From G963677085 sp963677085 (lineage in GTDB: Bacteria > Planctomycetota > Planctomycetia > Pirellulales > Thermoguttaceae), in the NCBI GenBank assembly GCA_963677085.2, contig CAXXFH010000005.1, forward strand, positions 248,001 through 312,000: a DNA stretch of 64,000 nucleotides, in the 5' to 3' direction. This document shows, piece after piece, positions 8,915-18,133 of this stretch. Position numbers and translations under genes: made by a program. The notes under the pieces are model-generated. The model was not told the DNA's origin and made no database searches. It saw nothing but the letters and a program-made list of their open reading frames with translations. Positions within the stretch are counted from its first letter, which is position 1; every line of letters begins with the position of its first letter.

Positions 8915-11044
8915 ATGACGAAATCCATTGCCACGTTTCTTTTCTGCTGTTTGTGTCAGGCCACGCTGTTGGCCGGCGAACCCGACATCTTGATCGCCGA
9001 CTTCGAGGGTTCGAACTACGGCGATTGGACGACCACAGGGGAAGCCTTCGGGCCGGCGCCGGTTTCGGGTACGTTGCCGGGGCAAATGAAGGTTGCCGGG
9101 TTTGAAGGCAAGGGACTGGTCAACAGCTATTTTCAAGGCGACGGCACGACCGGAACACTCACCTCGCCGCCGCTGAAGATCGAACGGAAAACGATCAACG
9201 TCCTCCTCGGTGGCGGTGGTTATGCTGACGAAACGTGTGTGAATCTGTTGGTCGATGACAAGGTCGTGCGCACCGCCACTGGGCCTAATACACAACCTGG
9301 TGGCAGCGAGACTCTCGATTGGTACTCTTGGAACGTGGCCGACCTGTTGGGCAAAACGGCCGTGATCCAGATTGTTGATCAACGTACCGGCGGCTGGGGA
9401 CACATTAATGTCGACCATATCGTTCAAAGCGACACGTCCTACGTGGTGCCGGCTTCGGCGCGTCAACGGGAGTTGGTCCTCGAAAAGACGTTCCTGAATC
9501 TTCCGGTCAAAAATGGGGCTGCCAAAAGGCGGGCGTCGTTGATTGTCGACGGCCAGGTGGTTCGACAGTTCGACATTGAGTTGGCACCCGGCGAACCCGA
9601 CTGGTGGGCACACATCGACATTTGCTCCTTTCGCGGCAAGAACGCGATGCTGAACGTCGATGCCCTGTCGCGCGGCGATCGTGGGCTGACGCTTGTCGAT
9701 CAAACCGATGCAATCAAAGATGCCGGCTCTCTCTACGACGAACCGCTACGACCGCAGTTTCATTTCAGCCAGATGCGGGGATGGAACAACGACCCGAATG
9801 GCATGGTTTACTACGCCGGCGAATATCATCTCTTCTATCAGCACAACCCCTATGGATGCAGTTGGGGAAACATGCACTGGGGTCATGCCGTGAGCAAGGA
9901 CTTGGTTCACTGGAAGGAACTGCCGATCGCCCTCTTCCCCTGGACACAGGCCGTAGCCCATTGCTTTTCGGGCAGTGCCGTGGTCGACAAGAACAACACG
10001 GCCGGATTCCAGACTGGCGATGAGAAAACGATCGTGGCAATCTTCACGGACACGGGTTGCGGCGAAGCCATTGCGTATAGCAACGATCGCGGACGCACCT
10101 TTACCTACTATCAGGGCAATCCCGTCGTAAAACACCGCGGCCGCGACCCAAAGGTCTTCTGGTACGCCCCTGGAAGACATTGGGTAATGGCTGTTTACGA
10201 CGAGGATGGCTCTCGCGACCGAAAGACTCGCAAGCAGCGAATAGCTTTCTACACCTCGCCGGATCTCAAGCAGTGGACGCGTCAGAGCCAACTCGACGGC
10301 TACTACGAATGCCCGGAGATTTTCGAGTTGCCAGTCGACGGCGACGGCAAGAATACGCGTTGGGTATTGTTTGCGGCCGATGCTCGGTATACTGTAGGAC
10401 AATTCGACGGCAAGCGATTTACGCCCGACCATGAGGGAAAACACCAGGTGCACTGGGGCGCGTTTTACGCATCGCAGACATTCAACAACACGCCGGACGG
10501 CCGTCGCATCCAGATCGGCTGGGGGCGAATCCCGATGCCCGGGATGCCCTTTAACCAGATGATGACCTTTCCCTGTCGACTCACGCTGCGGACGACCGAC
10601 GAGGGCATTCGGATGTTCGCTAATCCGGTCAAAGAAATTGAGCTATTGCACGGCGATGATAGTACCGTGTGCAATACGATGGTGACGCCCGAGACGCCCG
10701 TCGCTGTCGCAACGCGAGGGCGGTTGTTCGACATTCGGGCAGAGTTCGAAGTGGACAGCGCGAAGGCCTTCGGCCTGCGTATTGGTAATACGGAAATCGT
10801 CTACGACGTAGACAAAGCCATGTTGATGGACATGCCGCTGAAGCCGGTCGATGGAAAGATTCGCCTCCAGGTGCTTGTCGACCGGTCGTCCGTGGAGGTG
10901 TGCGGCAACGATGGGCGTGTGTACAAGACACAACCGTTTCGAAGCGATAGCGAGATCGACGCCATTCACGTGTTTTCGCAAGGCGGGTCTACAGCGATTC
11001 GCTCGTTAACTGTTCACCAATTGCATTCCGCCTGGCAACAATAA
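8915..11044 (+). CDS. Secreted GH32 fructan hydrolase (levanase/inulinase type)
   Basis: A 709-residue GH32 enzyme that releases fructose from beta-fructans. Signal peptide at residues 1-20. Residues 25-270 form an extra N-terminal beta-sandwich (ILIADFEGSNYGDWTTTGEAF), a module often attached to planctomycete and Bacteroidetes levanases. The five-bladed propeller carries all three catalytic motifs: W-N-N-D-P-N-G (nucleophile Asp near 290), R-D-P (transition-state Asp near 410) and E-C-P (acid/base Glu near 465). The C-terminal GH32 beta-sandwich (VDRSSVEVCGNDGR) is complete. The ATG at 8915 has AAGGAG upstream; the earlier ATG at 8891 has none. Exo- or endo-mode and levan versus inulin cannot be told from sequence alone. 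Confidence 0.93.
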   Translation: MTKSIATFLFCCLCQATLLAGEPDILIADFEGSNYGDWTTTGEAFGPAPVSGTLPGQMKVAGFEGKGLVNSYFQGDGTTGTLTSPPLKIERKTINVLLGGGGYADETCVNLLVDDKVVRTATGPNTQPGGSETLDWYSWNVADLLGKTAVIQIVDQRTGGWGHINVDHIVQSDTSYVVPASARQRELVLEKTFLNLPVKNGAAKRRASLIVDGQVVRQFDIELAPGEPDWWAHIDICSFRGKNAMLNVDALSRGDRGLTLVDQTDAIKDAGSLYDEPLRPQFHFSQMRGWNNDPNGMVYYAGEYHLFYQHNPYGCSWGNMHWGHAVSKDLVHWKELPIALFPWTQAVAHCFSGSAVVDKNNTAGFQTGDEKTIVAIFTDTGCGEAIAYSNDRGRTFTYYQGNPVVKHRGRDPKVFWYAPGRHWVMAVYDEDGSRDRKTRKQRIAFYTSPDLKQWTRQSQLDGYYECPEIFELPVDGDGKNTRWVLFAADARYTVGQFDGKRFTPDHEGKHQVHWGAFYASQTFNNTPDGRRIQIGWGRIPMPGMPFNQMMTFPCRLTLRTTDEGIRMFANPVKEIELLHGDDSTVCNTMVTPETPVAVATRGRLFDIRAEFEVDSAKAFGLRIGNTEIVYDVDKAMLMDMPLKPVDGKIRLQVLVDRSSVEVCGNDGRVYKTQPFRSDSEIDAIHVFSQGGSTAIRSLTVHQLHSAWQQ

Positions 11045-11083
11045 CACCGAGATATTTCTTCTCTACGTTCCCGGGAGCGTTTG

Positions 11084-12505
11084 ATGCAACGAAAGTCGTA
11101 CCTGTTGGGCAGCGCGCTGGTCGCCGCACTGGGAGGGTTGCTGTTCGGATTCGACACGGCGGTCATTTCTGGCACGACAGATTCGCTGGCGACCGTTTTC
11201 CACTTGGATCTGCCATGGCTTCACGTGCCATGGTTTTCCTGGAGCGACGCTGCCTGGGTTTGGTACGAACTGCCGGGGTCGTTTTGGCTCGGCTTCACTG
11301 TGGCGATTGCCCTGATTGGAACCGTCATCGGATCGCTGGTCGTCGGCAAACCGGCCGACCGAATCGGGCGGCGCAACGTGCTGCTCGTGATCGGCGTGCT
11401 CTACTTCGTCTCCGCCCTGGGCAGCGCGCTGGCCTGGGACTGGTGTTCGTTCTTGTTTTTTCGCTTCCTCGGCGGAATCGGCGTGGGCGGAGCATCGGTG
11501 GTATCGCCGATGTATATTTCAGAGATTTCACCAGCCCGATTGCGAGGGCGGTTGGTCGCTCTTACTCAATTCAACATCGTCTTTGGGATTCTGTTGGCGT
11601 TCTTCTCCAACTATTTGATCGCACAATTGCTGCTTGGCGAGATCGAATGGCGGTGGATGTTCGGCGTGGAGGCCTTTCCCGCGGCAGGTTTCTTCTTCCT
11701 GTTGTTTTTCACTCCCTACAGTCCTCGCTGGTTGATAGCCCAGCGCCGCGTGGACGAGGCGCGTACCGTGTTGAACAAGCTCGGTACCGACGCCGATAGC
11801 GTGGAAACCGAAATTGCCGACATCCAGGCCTCTCTCGATCTGACACACCACAGCCTGAACGAACCATTCTTCCGCAAGGCCTATCTGCGTCCAATTATGC
11901 TGGCCGTGGCGATTGCCGCGTTCAATCAGCTCTCGGGCATCAATGCGCTGATGTACTACGCACCGCACATTTTCAAGATGGCGGGTGCCGGCGAGGATTC
12001 TGCATTGCTGCAAAGTGTAGCCGTGGGCGGAACCAACCTGTTGTTCACGATGGCCGCGCTGTTGATCATCGACCATTTTGGCCGCCGCCGGCTCATGCTC
12101 GTCGGTTCGGTTGGTTATATCCTCAGTCTCGGCTCCACCGCCTGGGCGTTTTATACCTACGGCACCGAGTTTACCACTGCGGGAAGCGTGGTGGTGCTGG
12201 TGAGTCTGCTAGTGTTCATTGCTTCACATGCTTTTGGCCAAGGTGTGGTGATTTGGGTGTTCATCAGCGAGATCTTTCCCAACCGTGTCCGTGCGCGGGG
12301 ACAGGCGCTGGGGAGCTTCACCCACTGGGTCATGGCCGCATTGATTTCGTGGACTTTTCCGATGATCGCCGCCAAGTCGGGTGGACACACCTTCGCGTTC
12401 TACGCCGCCATGATGGTACTCCAATTGCTTTGGGTGTTACTGATCATGCCGGAAACCAAGGGCATCCCGCTGGAAGAAATTCAGAAGAAACTGGGCATCG
12501 AGTGA
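11084..12505 (+). CDS. MFS sugar transporter, sugar-porter family
   Basis: A 473-residue, 12-helix permease of the sugar-porter (XylE/GLUT) family. Diagnostic motifs: GGLLFGFDTAVISG in helix 1, DRIGRRNVLL in loop 2-3, RFLGGIGVGGASVVSPMYIS in helix 4, DHFGRRRLML in loop 8-9, and PETKGIPLEEIQ at the end of helix 12. These predict proton-coupled or facilitated hexose uptake. Start taken at ATG 11084, six bases after GGGAG; the TTG at 11081 is too close. It follows the GH32 gene by 39 bases, so it probably imports the fructose released outside (inference). Confidence 0.92.
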   Translation: MQRKSYLLGSALVAALGGLLFGFDTAVISGTTDSLATVFHLDLPWLHVPWFSWSDAAWVWYELPGSFWLGFTVAIALIGTVIGSLVVGKPADRIGRRNVLLVIGVLYFVSALGSALAWDWCSFLFFRFLGGIGVGGASVVSPMYISEISPARLRGRLVALTQFNIVFGILLAFFSNYLIAQLLLGEIEWRWMFGVEAFPAAGFFFLLFFTPYSPRWLIAQRRVDEARTVLNKLGTDADSVETEIADIQASLDLTHHSLNEPFFRKAYLRPIMLAVAIAAFNQLSGINALMYYAPHIFKMAGAGEDSALLQSVAVGGTNLLFTMAALLIIDHFGRRRLMLVGSVGYILSLGSTAWAFYTYGTEFTTAGSVVVLVSLLVFIASHAFGQGVVIWVFISEIFPNRVRARGQALGSFTHWVMAALISWTFPMIAAKSGGHTFAFYAAMMVLQLLWVLLIMPETKGIPLEEIQKKLGIE

Positions 12506-12523
12506 TCGCAAAACGGCCGAGCA

Positions 12524-13219
12524 TCACGGCTTGCGGACTGCCCGAAGGCCATCGTCGGTTTGCTCGACGAAAAGCACGACGCGACCACCGCGAAAGCTGG
12601 GACGCAGATGCTTTCCCACGTCAACGCGACCGTGGTGATGCACGGAGCCGGTAGCCTCGCAGCGAACTTCATCGACGCCGCGCCGATGAAGGACGGCAAT
12701 TTCCTGCCAATCGGCCAGATCATCCGGCGCACCCGCGATACTCACCACGCGACCATCGTTGCCGCCGGCCGCTAGCCCGACGGCCGCCAGGGCGCCAATC
12801 ACGCCGTCGTTGGTTCCGCCAAGACCATCAAGGAGAATTTCCCACTTCGCAGCCAACGCGCGGGCGTCGCGTTGGTGGACTACCTCTTGTTGGCAACGAA
12901 CTCCAAACGCGGTAATCTCGGACGGAACGTGCCGCGTGAGGCACAATCCCGGGTCGCTCCCCTCAATGAACCACTCCTGCATCAAGCGGCGAAGTTCTTC
13001 GGCCAAGACGTCGAGCGAACCGGCGCCGCCGTCTTCGAAAAGCAGCGACGCCGAACTGTTCTTGCTCGTAAACGGTACACGCGGATCGAAGAGCAGTTGA
13101 TGTCGTATGGCCAACAACGAACGGTAACGCGGTGCGAGACGGTCGATGAGCCATCGAGCCAGCTTGTTCGTGCCCGGCGAGCCGAGGACGTCGGTATCGT
13201 CGATGCCGACGTAGATCAC
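12524..13219 (-). CDS. TiaS-like IDDTD-domain protein, function unknown in bacteria
   Basis: A 231-residue protein whose N-terminus (Y-V-G-I-D-D-T-D, then NKLARWL, RHQLLFDPRVPFTSKNSSASL) resembles the N-terminal region of archaeal TiaS, the enzyme that attaches agmatine to C34 of tRNA-Ile2. The zinc-ribbon and OB-fold parts of TiaS are absent, so it is a stand-alone domain. The IDDTD acidic cluster is consistent with nucleotide/metal chemistry. Bacteria use lysidine rather than agmatidine, so the archaeal reaction is unlikely here. It starts with GTG; that codon overlaps the stop of the upstream membrane-protein gene (GTGA, 13216-13219), and GGGAG lies about 9 bases upstream. It converges on the MFS gene. 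The homology is recalled from motifs only. Confidence 0.55.
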   Translation of the reverse strand: MIYVGIDDTDVLGSPGTNKLARWLIDRLAPRYRSLLAIRHQLLFDPRVPFTSKNSSASLLFEDGGAGSLDVLAEELRRLMQEWFIEGSDPGLCLTRHVPSEITAFGVRCQQEVVHQRDARALAAKWEILLDGLGGTNDGVIGALAAVGLAAGGNDGRVVSIAGAPDDLADWQEIAVLHRRGVDEVRCEATGSVHHHGRVDVGKHLRPSFRGGRVVLFVEQTDDGLRAVRKP

Positions 13220-13845
13220 CGCGTTGCTCCCTCAGTATCGGCTGTGGCACGAGAAGCGGAGACACGAAACCAGACGGCCGCGCTAATTAGTCCGGCCAGA
13301 ATTCCACAAATCACATAGCTTGGCAAGGCCGAAGGCCACCAGACGGCCAGCGGCTTGCCCGTGGGCACACCACCAGCAAACCACTTCGTTCCCGCGCGAA
13401 CCAGAAACGCAATTAGGTTGGCTGCCAATCCGGCCAGTGCGAGCCGCAGGTAGATACTCCACCCTGCCCGAGCACCCAGTAAGGCGGCGTCGATCAGTAT
13501 CCCGGTCAACAGCAGGCTGGTGACGGCTCCAGTTCCCAGCGGCTTGGCGACAGAAAACGTCAGCAGAAGGGCGGTAGCCAATGCGCTGACGCCCATCACC
13601 GATCCCGCGCCGCGGCGCGGCACCAAGGCCAACCCCAGACTCATGGGAAAGACCACTCGGATGATGTTGTGGCCGGGTACCCCAAGGTTTCGGCTCACCA
13701 GCACCGACGCCACGGCCGCGACAACGCCCATCGACACAAGCACGAACCCCTGCAGGGCCGAAAGCCGTTGGCCCGGGCGAGCCAGCGCTGGTAGACGGCC
13801 GCTGTAACACAAGCTGTCGTGAACCGTTAAACCAATCGACGCCAT
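13216..13845 (-). CDS. Multispanning membrane protein coupled to the TiaS-like gene
   Basis: A 209-residue protein with about five or six hydrophobic helices: LQGFVLVSMGVVAAVASVLVS, IIRVVFPMSLGLALV, VSALATALLLTFSV, TSLLLTGILIDAALLGA, LRLALAGLAANLIAFLV and LPSYVICGILAGLISAAVWF. Size and helix layout recall integral-membrane S components of ECF transporters, but I see no diagnostic binding motif, so I do not assign one. AAAGGG lies 9 bases upstream of the ATG at 13845. Its stop overlaps the next start by 4 bases, implying translational coupling with the TiaS-like gene; the pair may form a functional unit. Confidence 0.6.
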   Translation of the reverse strand: MASIGLTVHDSLCYSGRLPALARPGQRLSALQGFVLVSMGVVAAVASVLVSRNLGVPGHNIIRVVFPMSLGLALVPRRGAGSVMGVSALATALLLTFSVAKPLGTGAVTSLLLTGILIDAALLGARAGWSIYLRLALAGLAANLIAFLVRAGTKWFAGGVPTGKPLAVWWPSALPSYVICGILAGLISAAVWFRVSASRATADTEGATR

Positions 13846-14396
13846 AAGGAAACGCCCTTTTGCAGTACCGGAATGGAACGCTTTGCCGCACTTCGCCCAT
13901 CGGCAGCAAAAACGACTGGATTTCCCCCAAGCGGCCGTTCAGCTGTTACCCCCCTCTCCCGCTCGCGGGAGAAGGGCCGGGGATGAGGGCCGTTTGGATA
14001 GCTGCTAAACCACGGGATTGGGGTCGGGGCAATCGTACAGAATCTCCGTTGGACTAGCGTCCGGACCTCCTCCACGACGAGGAAGATTATGCCAAAATCA
14101 CACGACGATGGCCAGGGATTGCACACGAAAGATCCCTCGCAGCCAAGATCTCACGTCCGTTAGCGAAGAACTCACGGACACGAGGGCAACGCGCCGTTGA
14201 GTGTCGGGTGCCCCAAAAACCGATTGCGCGTTGTGTTTCAACCGTCCCCCGCACACGGGCGGTGTGGCACCTTGCAAATCGACAGCATTCTGGGAAAATC
14301 AACCCTAACGGTCGTCACCCCTCGTCATGCTGTGAACGTACTCGCCGGGACAGTACGTGTGCCGGTTGCGACCGTCCGAGCGGAGGCGCACTCACC
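13846..14396. other. Gene-free interval between divergent genes
   Basis: About 550 bases without a credible gene. It holds the hairpin repeat at 13951-13990 and otherwise nothing recognised. The small frames here lack start signals and family features. Confidence 0.5.
13951..13990. repeat. Dispersed hairpin repeat, TCTCCCGC/GCGGGAGA
   Basis: TCTCCCGC (13955-13962) pairs perfectly with GCGGGAGA (13965-13972). It is flanked by CCCC on the left and AGGGCCGGGGATGAGGG on the right. This C-rich/G-rich pattern is a widespread REP-like repeat in planctomycete and other high-GC genomes. Confidence 0.6.
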
Positions 14397-14756
14397 ATGC
14401 CAAGCCCTTTACTTCCCCAATACTCCCTAAGGTGGCTACTTTTGGTGACCACCGCCTGCGCTGTTTTGTTTTCGGTGTTTGGCTTCGCGGTGCAGGGCAA
14501 TAAGGCGGCAATCGGCATTTCTGTCGCGGTTCTGTCGCTGGGATTGTTGTTGCTGATTTTTGGGTTGCTGTTTCTGTTGCTCTGGATCGTGTCGCTGTTT
14601 TGGGGCCGAGTACGCCGGCGGCGCAAGGGAAACAGCCCCTTTGCCGCCACTGCCGAATCGTCGCTGCCGGAAGTCACGGACTCTGCCACGACCGCGATCG
14701 ACGACCGTTATATTGACGACAAAGACATCCCCGGCGCGCCGATGCTGCTCGAATAA
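14397..14756 (+). CDS. Small two-helix membrane protein, unknown function
   Basis: A 119-residue protein. Two hydrophobic segments, SLRWLLLVTTACAVLFSVFGFAV (about 9-31) and a long one from about 38 to 70, are followed by a basic stretch (GRVRRRRKG) and an acidic soluble tail. Planctomycetes encode many short proteins with an RWLLL-VTT start of this kind; no function is known. Start at ATG 14397 with GGAGG 10 bases upstream; the frame is open further up to 14208 without signal. It precedes the ABC-transporter set by 162 bases and may be its first gene. Confidence 0.6.
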   Translation: MPSPLLPQYSLRWLLLVTTACAVLFSVFGFAVQGNKAAIGISVAVLSLGLLLLIFGLLFLLLWIVSLFWGRVRRRRKGNSPFAATAESSLPEVTDSATTAIDDRYIDDKDIPGAPMLLE

Positions 14757-14918
14757 CCTATTGATGTTTGAATTGAAAATGATCGCTTCAGGAAACCAAA
14801 TACCTGGAAATTCAGGCTCCCGTTGGTCGCCTTCGGCTCTTTAGCCATGCAAACGCCAATAGGACCTACGTACCGCGTCTGGCCGACGTTTTTACTTCTC
14901 CACGAACGGATAATCGTC

Positions 14919-17117
14919 ATGCAGCTGTGCCGTTGCCGATTTTTCGCCCTGCTGGTCGCTCTGGTGGCCGTTTGCACGTTGTTTGGCCGGACGACGTCGT
15001 TGATGGCGCAAACTGCACCAAACGGTGTAACGTTCACCCGCGCCACCAATGGGCTCAAGATCGATTACGACACGCGGTGGGTACAAGGTTTCGGCTATCG
15101 GCCTCTGCGGATCATCGTCACGCCCACGGCACCAGTCGTTGCCGATCGCAGTCTGTCCTTCGAGTTTAACTTGGAACGTGGCTGGAACGAGGAGTACGAC
15201 TTGCGAGTGGAAACTGACCTGGAATTGCCTGCCGGCACCAATGGCCCTGTCGCCACCACGGTTTCCATTCCCGAATTCCTGGGCTGGGGAGAATTTTCCT
15301 GCAGCGTGTTCGATGACGGTGTTTTGAATGAAAAGCTTTCGATTCCTTGGAGCGGCACAGGTTTTGTTTGGAAGGAAGCAGTCGAGGCCCTTCCCAAGAT
15401 GCTGTATGTTGGCGCCACTACACCCGACACAACCCAAATGGCGATGGTGTTGCCTGTTCAATACAGTGCCCGATATCAGGTCGCTAGTTACCAGCCCGGC
15501 AAATCTCCCCTTCCCACGGCGTTCTCCCGACAGGCCGATGAGTTGCCGCTTTGTTGGCTCGAATATACGAGTTGCGACATCGTCTGCTTGTCGCTCGGCG
15601 ATCTCCGATCGTTACGAGATCGGGAACCTGAACGTTTCGAGGCTCTTCTACATTGGGTCAACGCCGGTGGCAACCTGTGGGTATACGGCATGGGGCCCGA
15701 CGAGGCACGCCGCAACGAGTTGGCCGAACTACTCCGTCTGCCATCGCAACCGGACGGGGAAAACGACTCGGACGGCGACGGTTGGCAAAAACCCAGTGGC
15801 CGTTTTCAAGGGCAACCGCTTCGCGGAGTCATTCCCAACAACGACTATTCGAACAACGACGAAGCTTCCGTCGAGATGTTACAGCCGGGCTTACCGCCGT
15901 TGCCCAAGGAACTGACCGACAGCGCCAAACACCCATCGCCAGGTAGTCGTACGACTGCCAATCTGCCGTCGTTGTGGCTGCGCGACTGCCGGGCCGGTTT
16001 GATCGTAGCCTTGGAGCCCGATGATCCGTTTCCCGGGTCGGCCGACTATTGGGGTTGGGTATTCAATGCCATGGGCAGCCAACGTTGTCTCTGGTATCAG
16101 CGGCATGGCGTGTCGATGGTCCGTCCTAATCCGGATTTTTGGAACTTCCTGATCCCCGAGGTCGGTTTGCCCCCGGTGGTTGCCTATTGTGTACTAATCA
16201 CGCTCTTCGTGATAACCATCGGGCCGATCAACTACTGGCTACTGTTCCGCGCGCGTCGCATATATCTTCTCGTGGTCACCATTCCGCTGGGTGCCGCGGC
16301 GATCACCCTGGCCCTGTTCCTCTACGCGATGTTTTCCGACGGACTGGGCACGAAAGTCCGCGCACGGACCGTTACCTGGCTCGATCAGCCTGGGAAACAG
16401 GTCGCCTGTTGGTCACGATTGTCCTACTACGCCGGGTTGTCACCGTCCGGTGGGTTAACGTTTCCCGGCGACACGGCAATCTACCCCTTTGCTGCCACCC
16501 CAACCGACAACCTACAACGGCTGCAATCACGTCAGATGGTGTGGGACGACCACTTGCATCTAACCTCCGGCTGGCTGAACTCCCGAACGCCGACGCAATA
16601 TCTGACCGTTCGTTCGCGCAACAGCAAAGCCCGGCTCGATATTCGTTGCGCCGACGGCGACTCACCAGCGGCAACGGTCCGAAACGAGCTTGGCACGAAC
16701 GTGCGGCAGCTCGTCGTTTGCGTGGCGGCTGACAACTACCTGCGGGCCGATGAGGTTGCCGACGGCGCCACCGCCGCGCTGAAGCCTGTCTCGCAACAAA
16801 CGGCGTTGAGTGAACTGCGTCGCTTGCGAGCCGATCATAGCCCAACACTTCCGCCGGGATTTGACAACGACCGTTACGGTGGGTTTTTTGGCTTTCGCAA
16901 TCGTGCGTATTGGCGGTTTTACGGCGGCGGCAATGCCGAAATCACGGAGCCGCACACTGCCAGCGGTCGTCTCGAAACGGGTCTGGCTGCCCTGACGCAG
17001 CCGCTGAAGCCGGGTACTTACGTGGCCATTGTCGACCGTTCGCCCGAGGTCGCCTACGGCATGCCCTCGGTCGAAGAAACCGGTGGTTTTCACGTGATCC
17101 TTGGACGTTGGAAGTAG
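14919..17117 (+). CDS. Large membrane-anchored protein, GldG-like partner of the ABC transporter
   Basis: A 732-residue protein with a signal peptide (RCRFFALLVALVAVCTLF), a long extracytoplasmic region, a class-I glutamine-amidotransferase-like patch near residues 215-257 (RFEALLHWVNAGGNLWVYGMG), two transmembrane helices near 418-440 and 447-472, and a soluble C-terminal domain. This layout is reminiscent of GldG-type/ABC-2-associated proteins. The start is placed at ATG 14919, where the signal peptide begins; the Shine-Dalgarno is weak. Only 4 bases separate it from the ATPase gene, so it is almost surely part of the transporter operon. Substrate unknown. Confidence 0.65.
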   Translation: MQLCRCRFFALLVALVAVCTLFGRTTSLMAQTAPNGVTFTRATNGLKIDYDTRWVQGFGYRPLRIIVTPTAPVVADRSLSFEFNLERGWNEEYDLRVETDLELPAGTNGPVATTVSIPEFLGWGEFSCSVFDDGVLNEKLSIPWSGTGFVWKEAVEALPKMLYVGATTPDTTQMAMVLPVQYSARYQVASYQPGKSPLPTAFSRQADELPLCWLEYTSCDIVCLSLGDLRSLRDREPERFEALLHWVNAGGNLWVYGMGPDEARRNELAELLRLPSQPDGENDSDGDGWQKPSGRFQGQPLRGVIPNNDYSNNDEASVEMLQPGLPPLPKELTDSAKHPSPGSRTTANLPSLWLRDCRAGLIVALEPDDPFPGSADYWGWVFNAMGSQRCLWYQRHGVSMVRPNPDFWNFLIPEVGLPPVVAYCVLITLFVITIGPINYWLLFRARRIYLLVVTIPLGAAAITLALFLYAMFSDGLGTKVRARTVTWLDQPGKQVACWSRLSYYAGLSPSGGLTFPGDTAIYPFAATPTDNLQRLQSRQMVWDDHLHLTSGWLNSRTPTQYLTVRSRNSKARLDIRCADGDSPAATVRNELGTNVRQLVVCVAADNYLRADEVADGATAALKPVSQQTALSELRRLRADHSPTLPPGFDNDRYGGFFGFRNRAYWRFYGGGNAEITEPHTASGRLETGLAALTQPLKPGTYVAIVDRSPEVAYGMPSVEETGGFHVILGRWK

Positions 17118-17121
17118 CACC

Positions 17122-18069
17122 ATGACCGACAACCACCCGATGATTACCTTGCGGCATCTTCACCGCTTTTTCGGCACCACCCGGGCGGTCGACGATGTTT
17201 CGTTCAACGTCTACCGCGGCCAGGTATTTGGCTACATTGGCCCCAACGGCGCGGGCAAGACCACAAGTATGCGGATTCTGGCCACGCTCGATTTGCCCAC
17301 GGCGGGCGATGCCTTTGTCGACGGCTTCTCGGTGCTCAACGACCCCGACCGCGTGCGGCGGCGTTTAGGGTTCATGCCCGACTATTTCGGCACGTATCCC
17401 AATGTGAACGTTCGCGAGTATCTCGATTTCTTCGCCCGGGCGTACCAAATGCGACACACACAGCGCGAAGACGCCATCGATCGGGTGATGGACTTCACGG
17501 GCCTGGATGTGCTGGCCGACAAGCCAACCGATGGTTTGTCGAAGGGCATGAAACAGCGTCTTTGCCTGGGCCGGGCATTAATCCACGATCCCGCGGTACT
17601 GGTGCTCGACGAACCGGCCGCCGGTCTCGACCCCCGGGCACGTATCGAACTGCGGCAAATGATTCGTACGCTGGCCGACGCCGGCAAGACAATCCTCATC
17701 AGTTCGCATATCCTCACCGAACTGGCCGAAATCTGCGACGTGGTGGGGATTATCGAGCGGGGACAACTCGTCGTAACTGGCGGAGTAGAAGAAATTCGTC
17801 GCCAGGCCCGAAAACCACAAAACGCCGTGGAAGTACGTGTGTTGGAAAACGTTCGGGCGTTAGGCACTTGGCTTGAGCAGCAGGCGGGAGTGAGTCAGCT
17901 TCATATGAACGGCGACTCCGTGCGGTTCCTGCACACCGGCACCCCAGAGGCCGAAGCCGAGTTGCTGCGAAACATCATCCAGGCCGAGTTCCGTGTGGTG
18001 GCGTTTGGCACACACCGGGAAACCCTGGAAGACGCTTTCATGCACGTGACGCAGGGGCTGGTGCAGTAA
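17122..18069 (+). CDS. ABC transporter ATP-binding protein (ABC-2 exporter type)
   Basis: A 315-residue ATPase. Walker A GPNGAGKTT near residue 40, signature LSKGMKQRLCLGRAL near 138, Walker B LVLDEPAAGLDP near 160 and the H-loop LISSHIL near 191 are all intact. A C-terminal extension of about 90 residues follows, as in CcmA/NatA-type exporters. The ATG at 17122 is preferred over the upstream TTG at 17101. It pairs with the permease 64 bases downstream; together with the GldG-like protein it should form an ABC-2 export or envelope complex. Confidence 0.9.
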   Translation: MTDNHPMITLRHLHRFFGTTRAVDDVSFNVYRGQVFGYIGPNGAGKTTSMRILATLDLPTAGDAFVDGFSVLNDPDRVRRRLGFMPDYFGTYPNVNVREYLDFFARAYQMRHTQREDAIDRVMDFTGLDVLADKPTDGLSKGMKQRLCLGRALIHDPAVLVLDEPAAGLDPRARIELRQMIRTLADAGKTILISSHILTELAEICDVVGIIERGQLVVTGGVEEIRRQARKPQNAVEVRVLENVRALGTWLEQQAGVSQLHMNGDSVRFLHTGTPEAEAELLRNIIQAEFRVVAFGTHRETLEDAFMHVTQGLVQ

Positions 18070-18133
18070 TACACCTTTTGCTTGCTGAAACCCTCATCCA
18101 TAAGAACAACCACTGTAGACTTGGCTACCGCCC

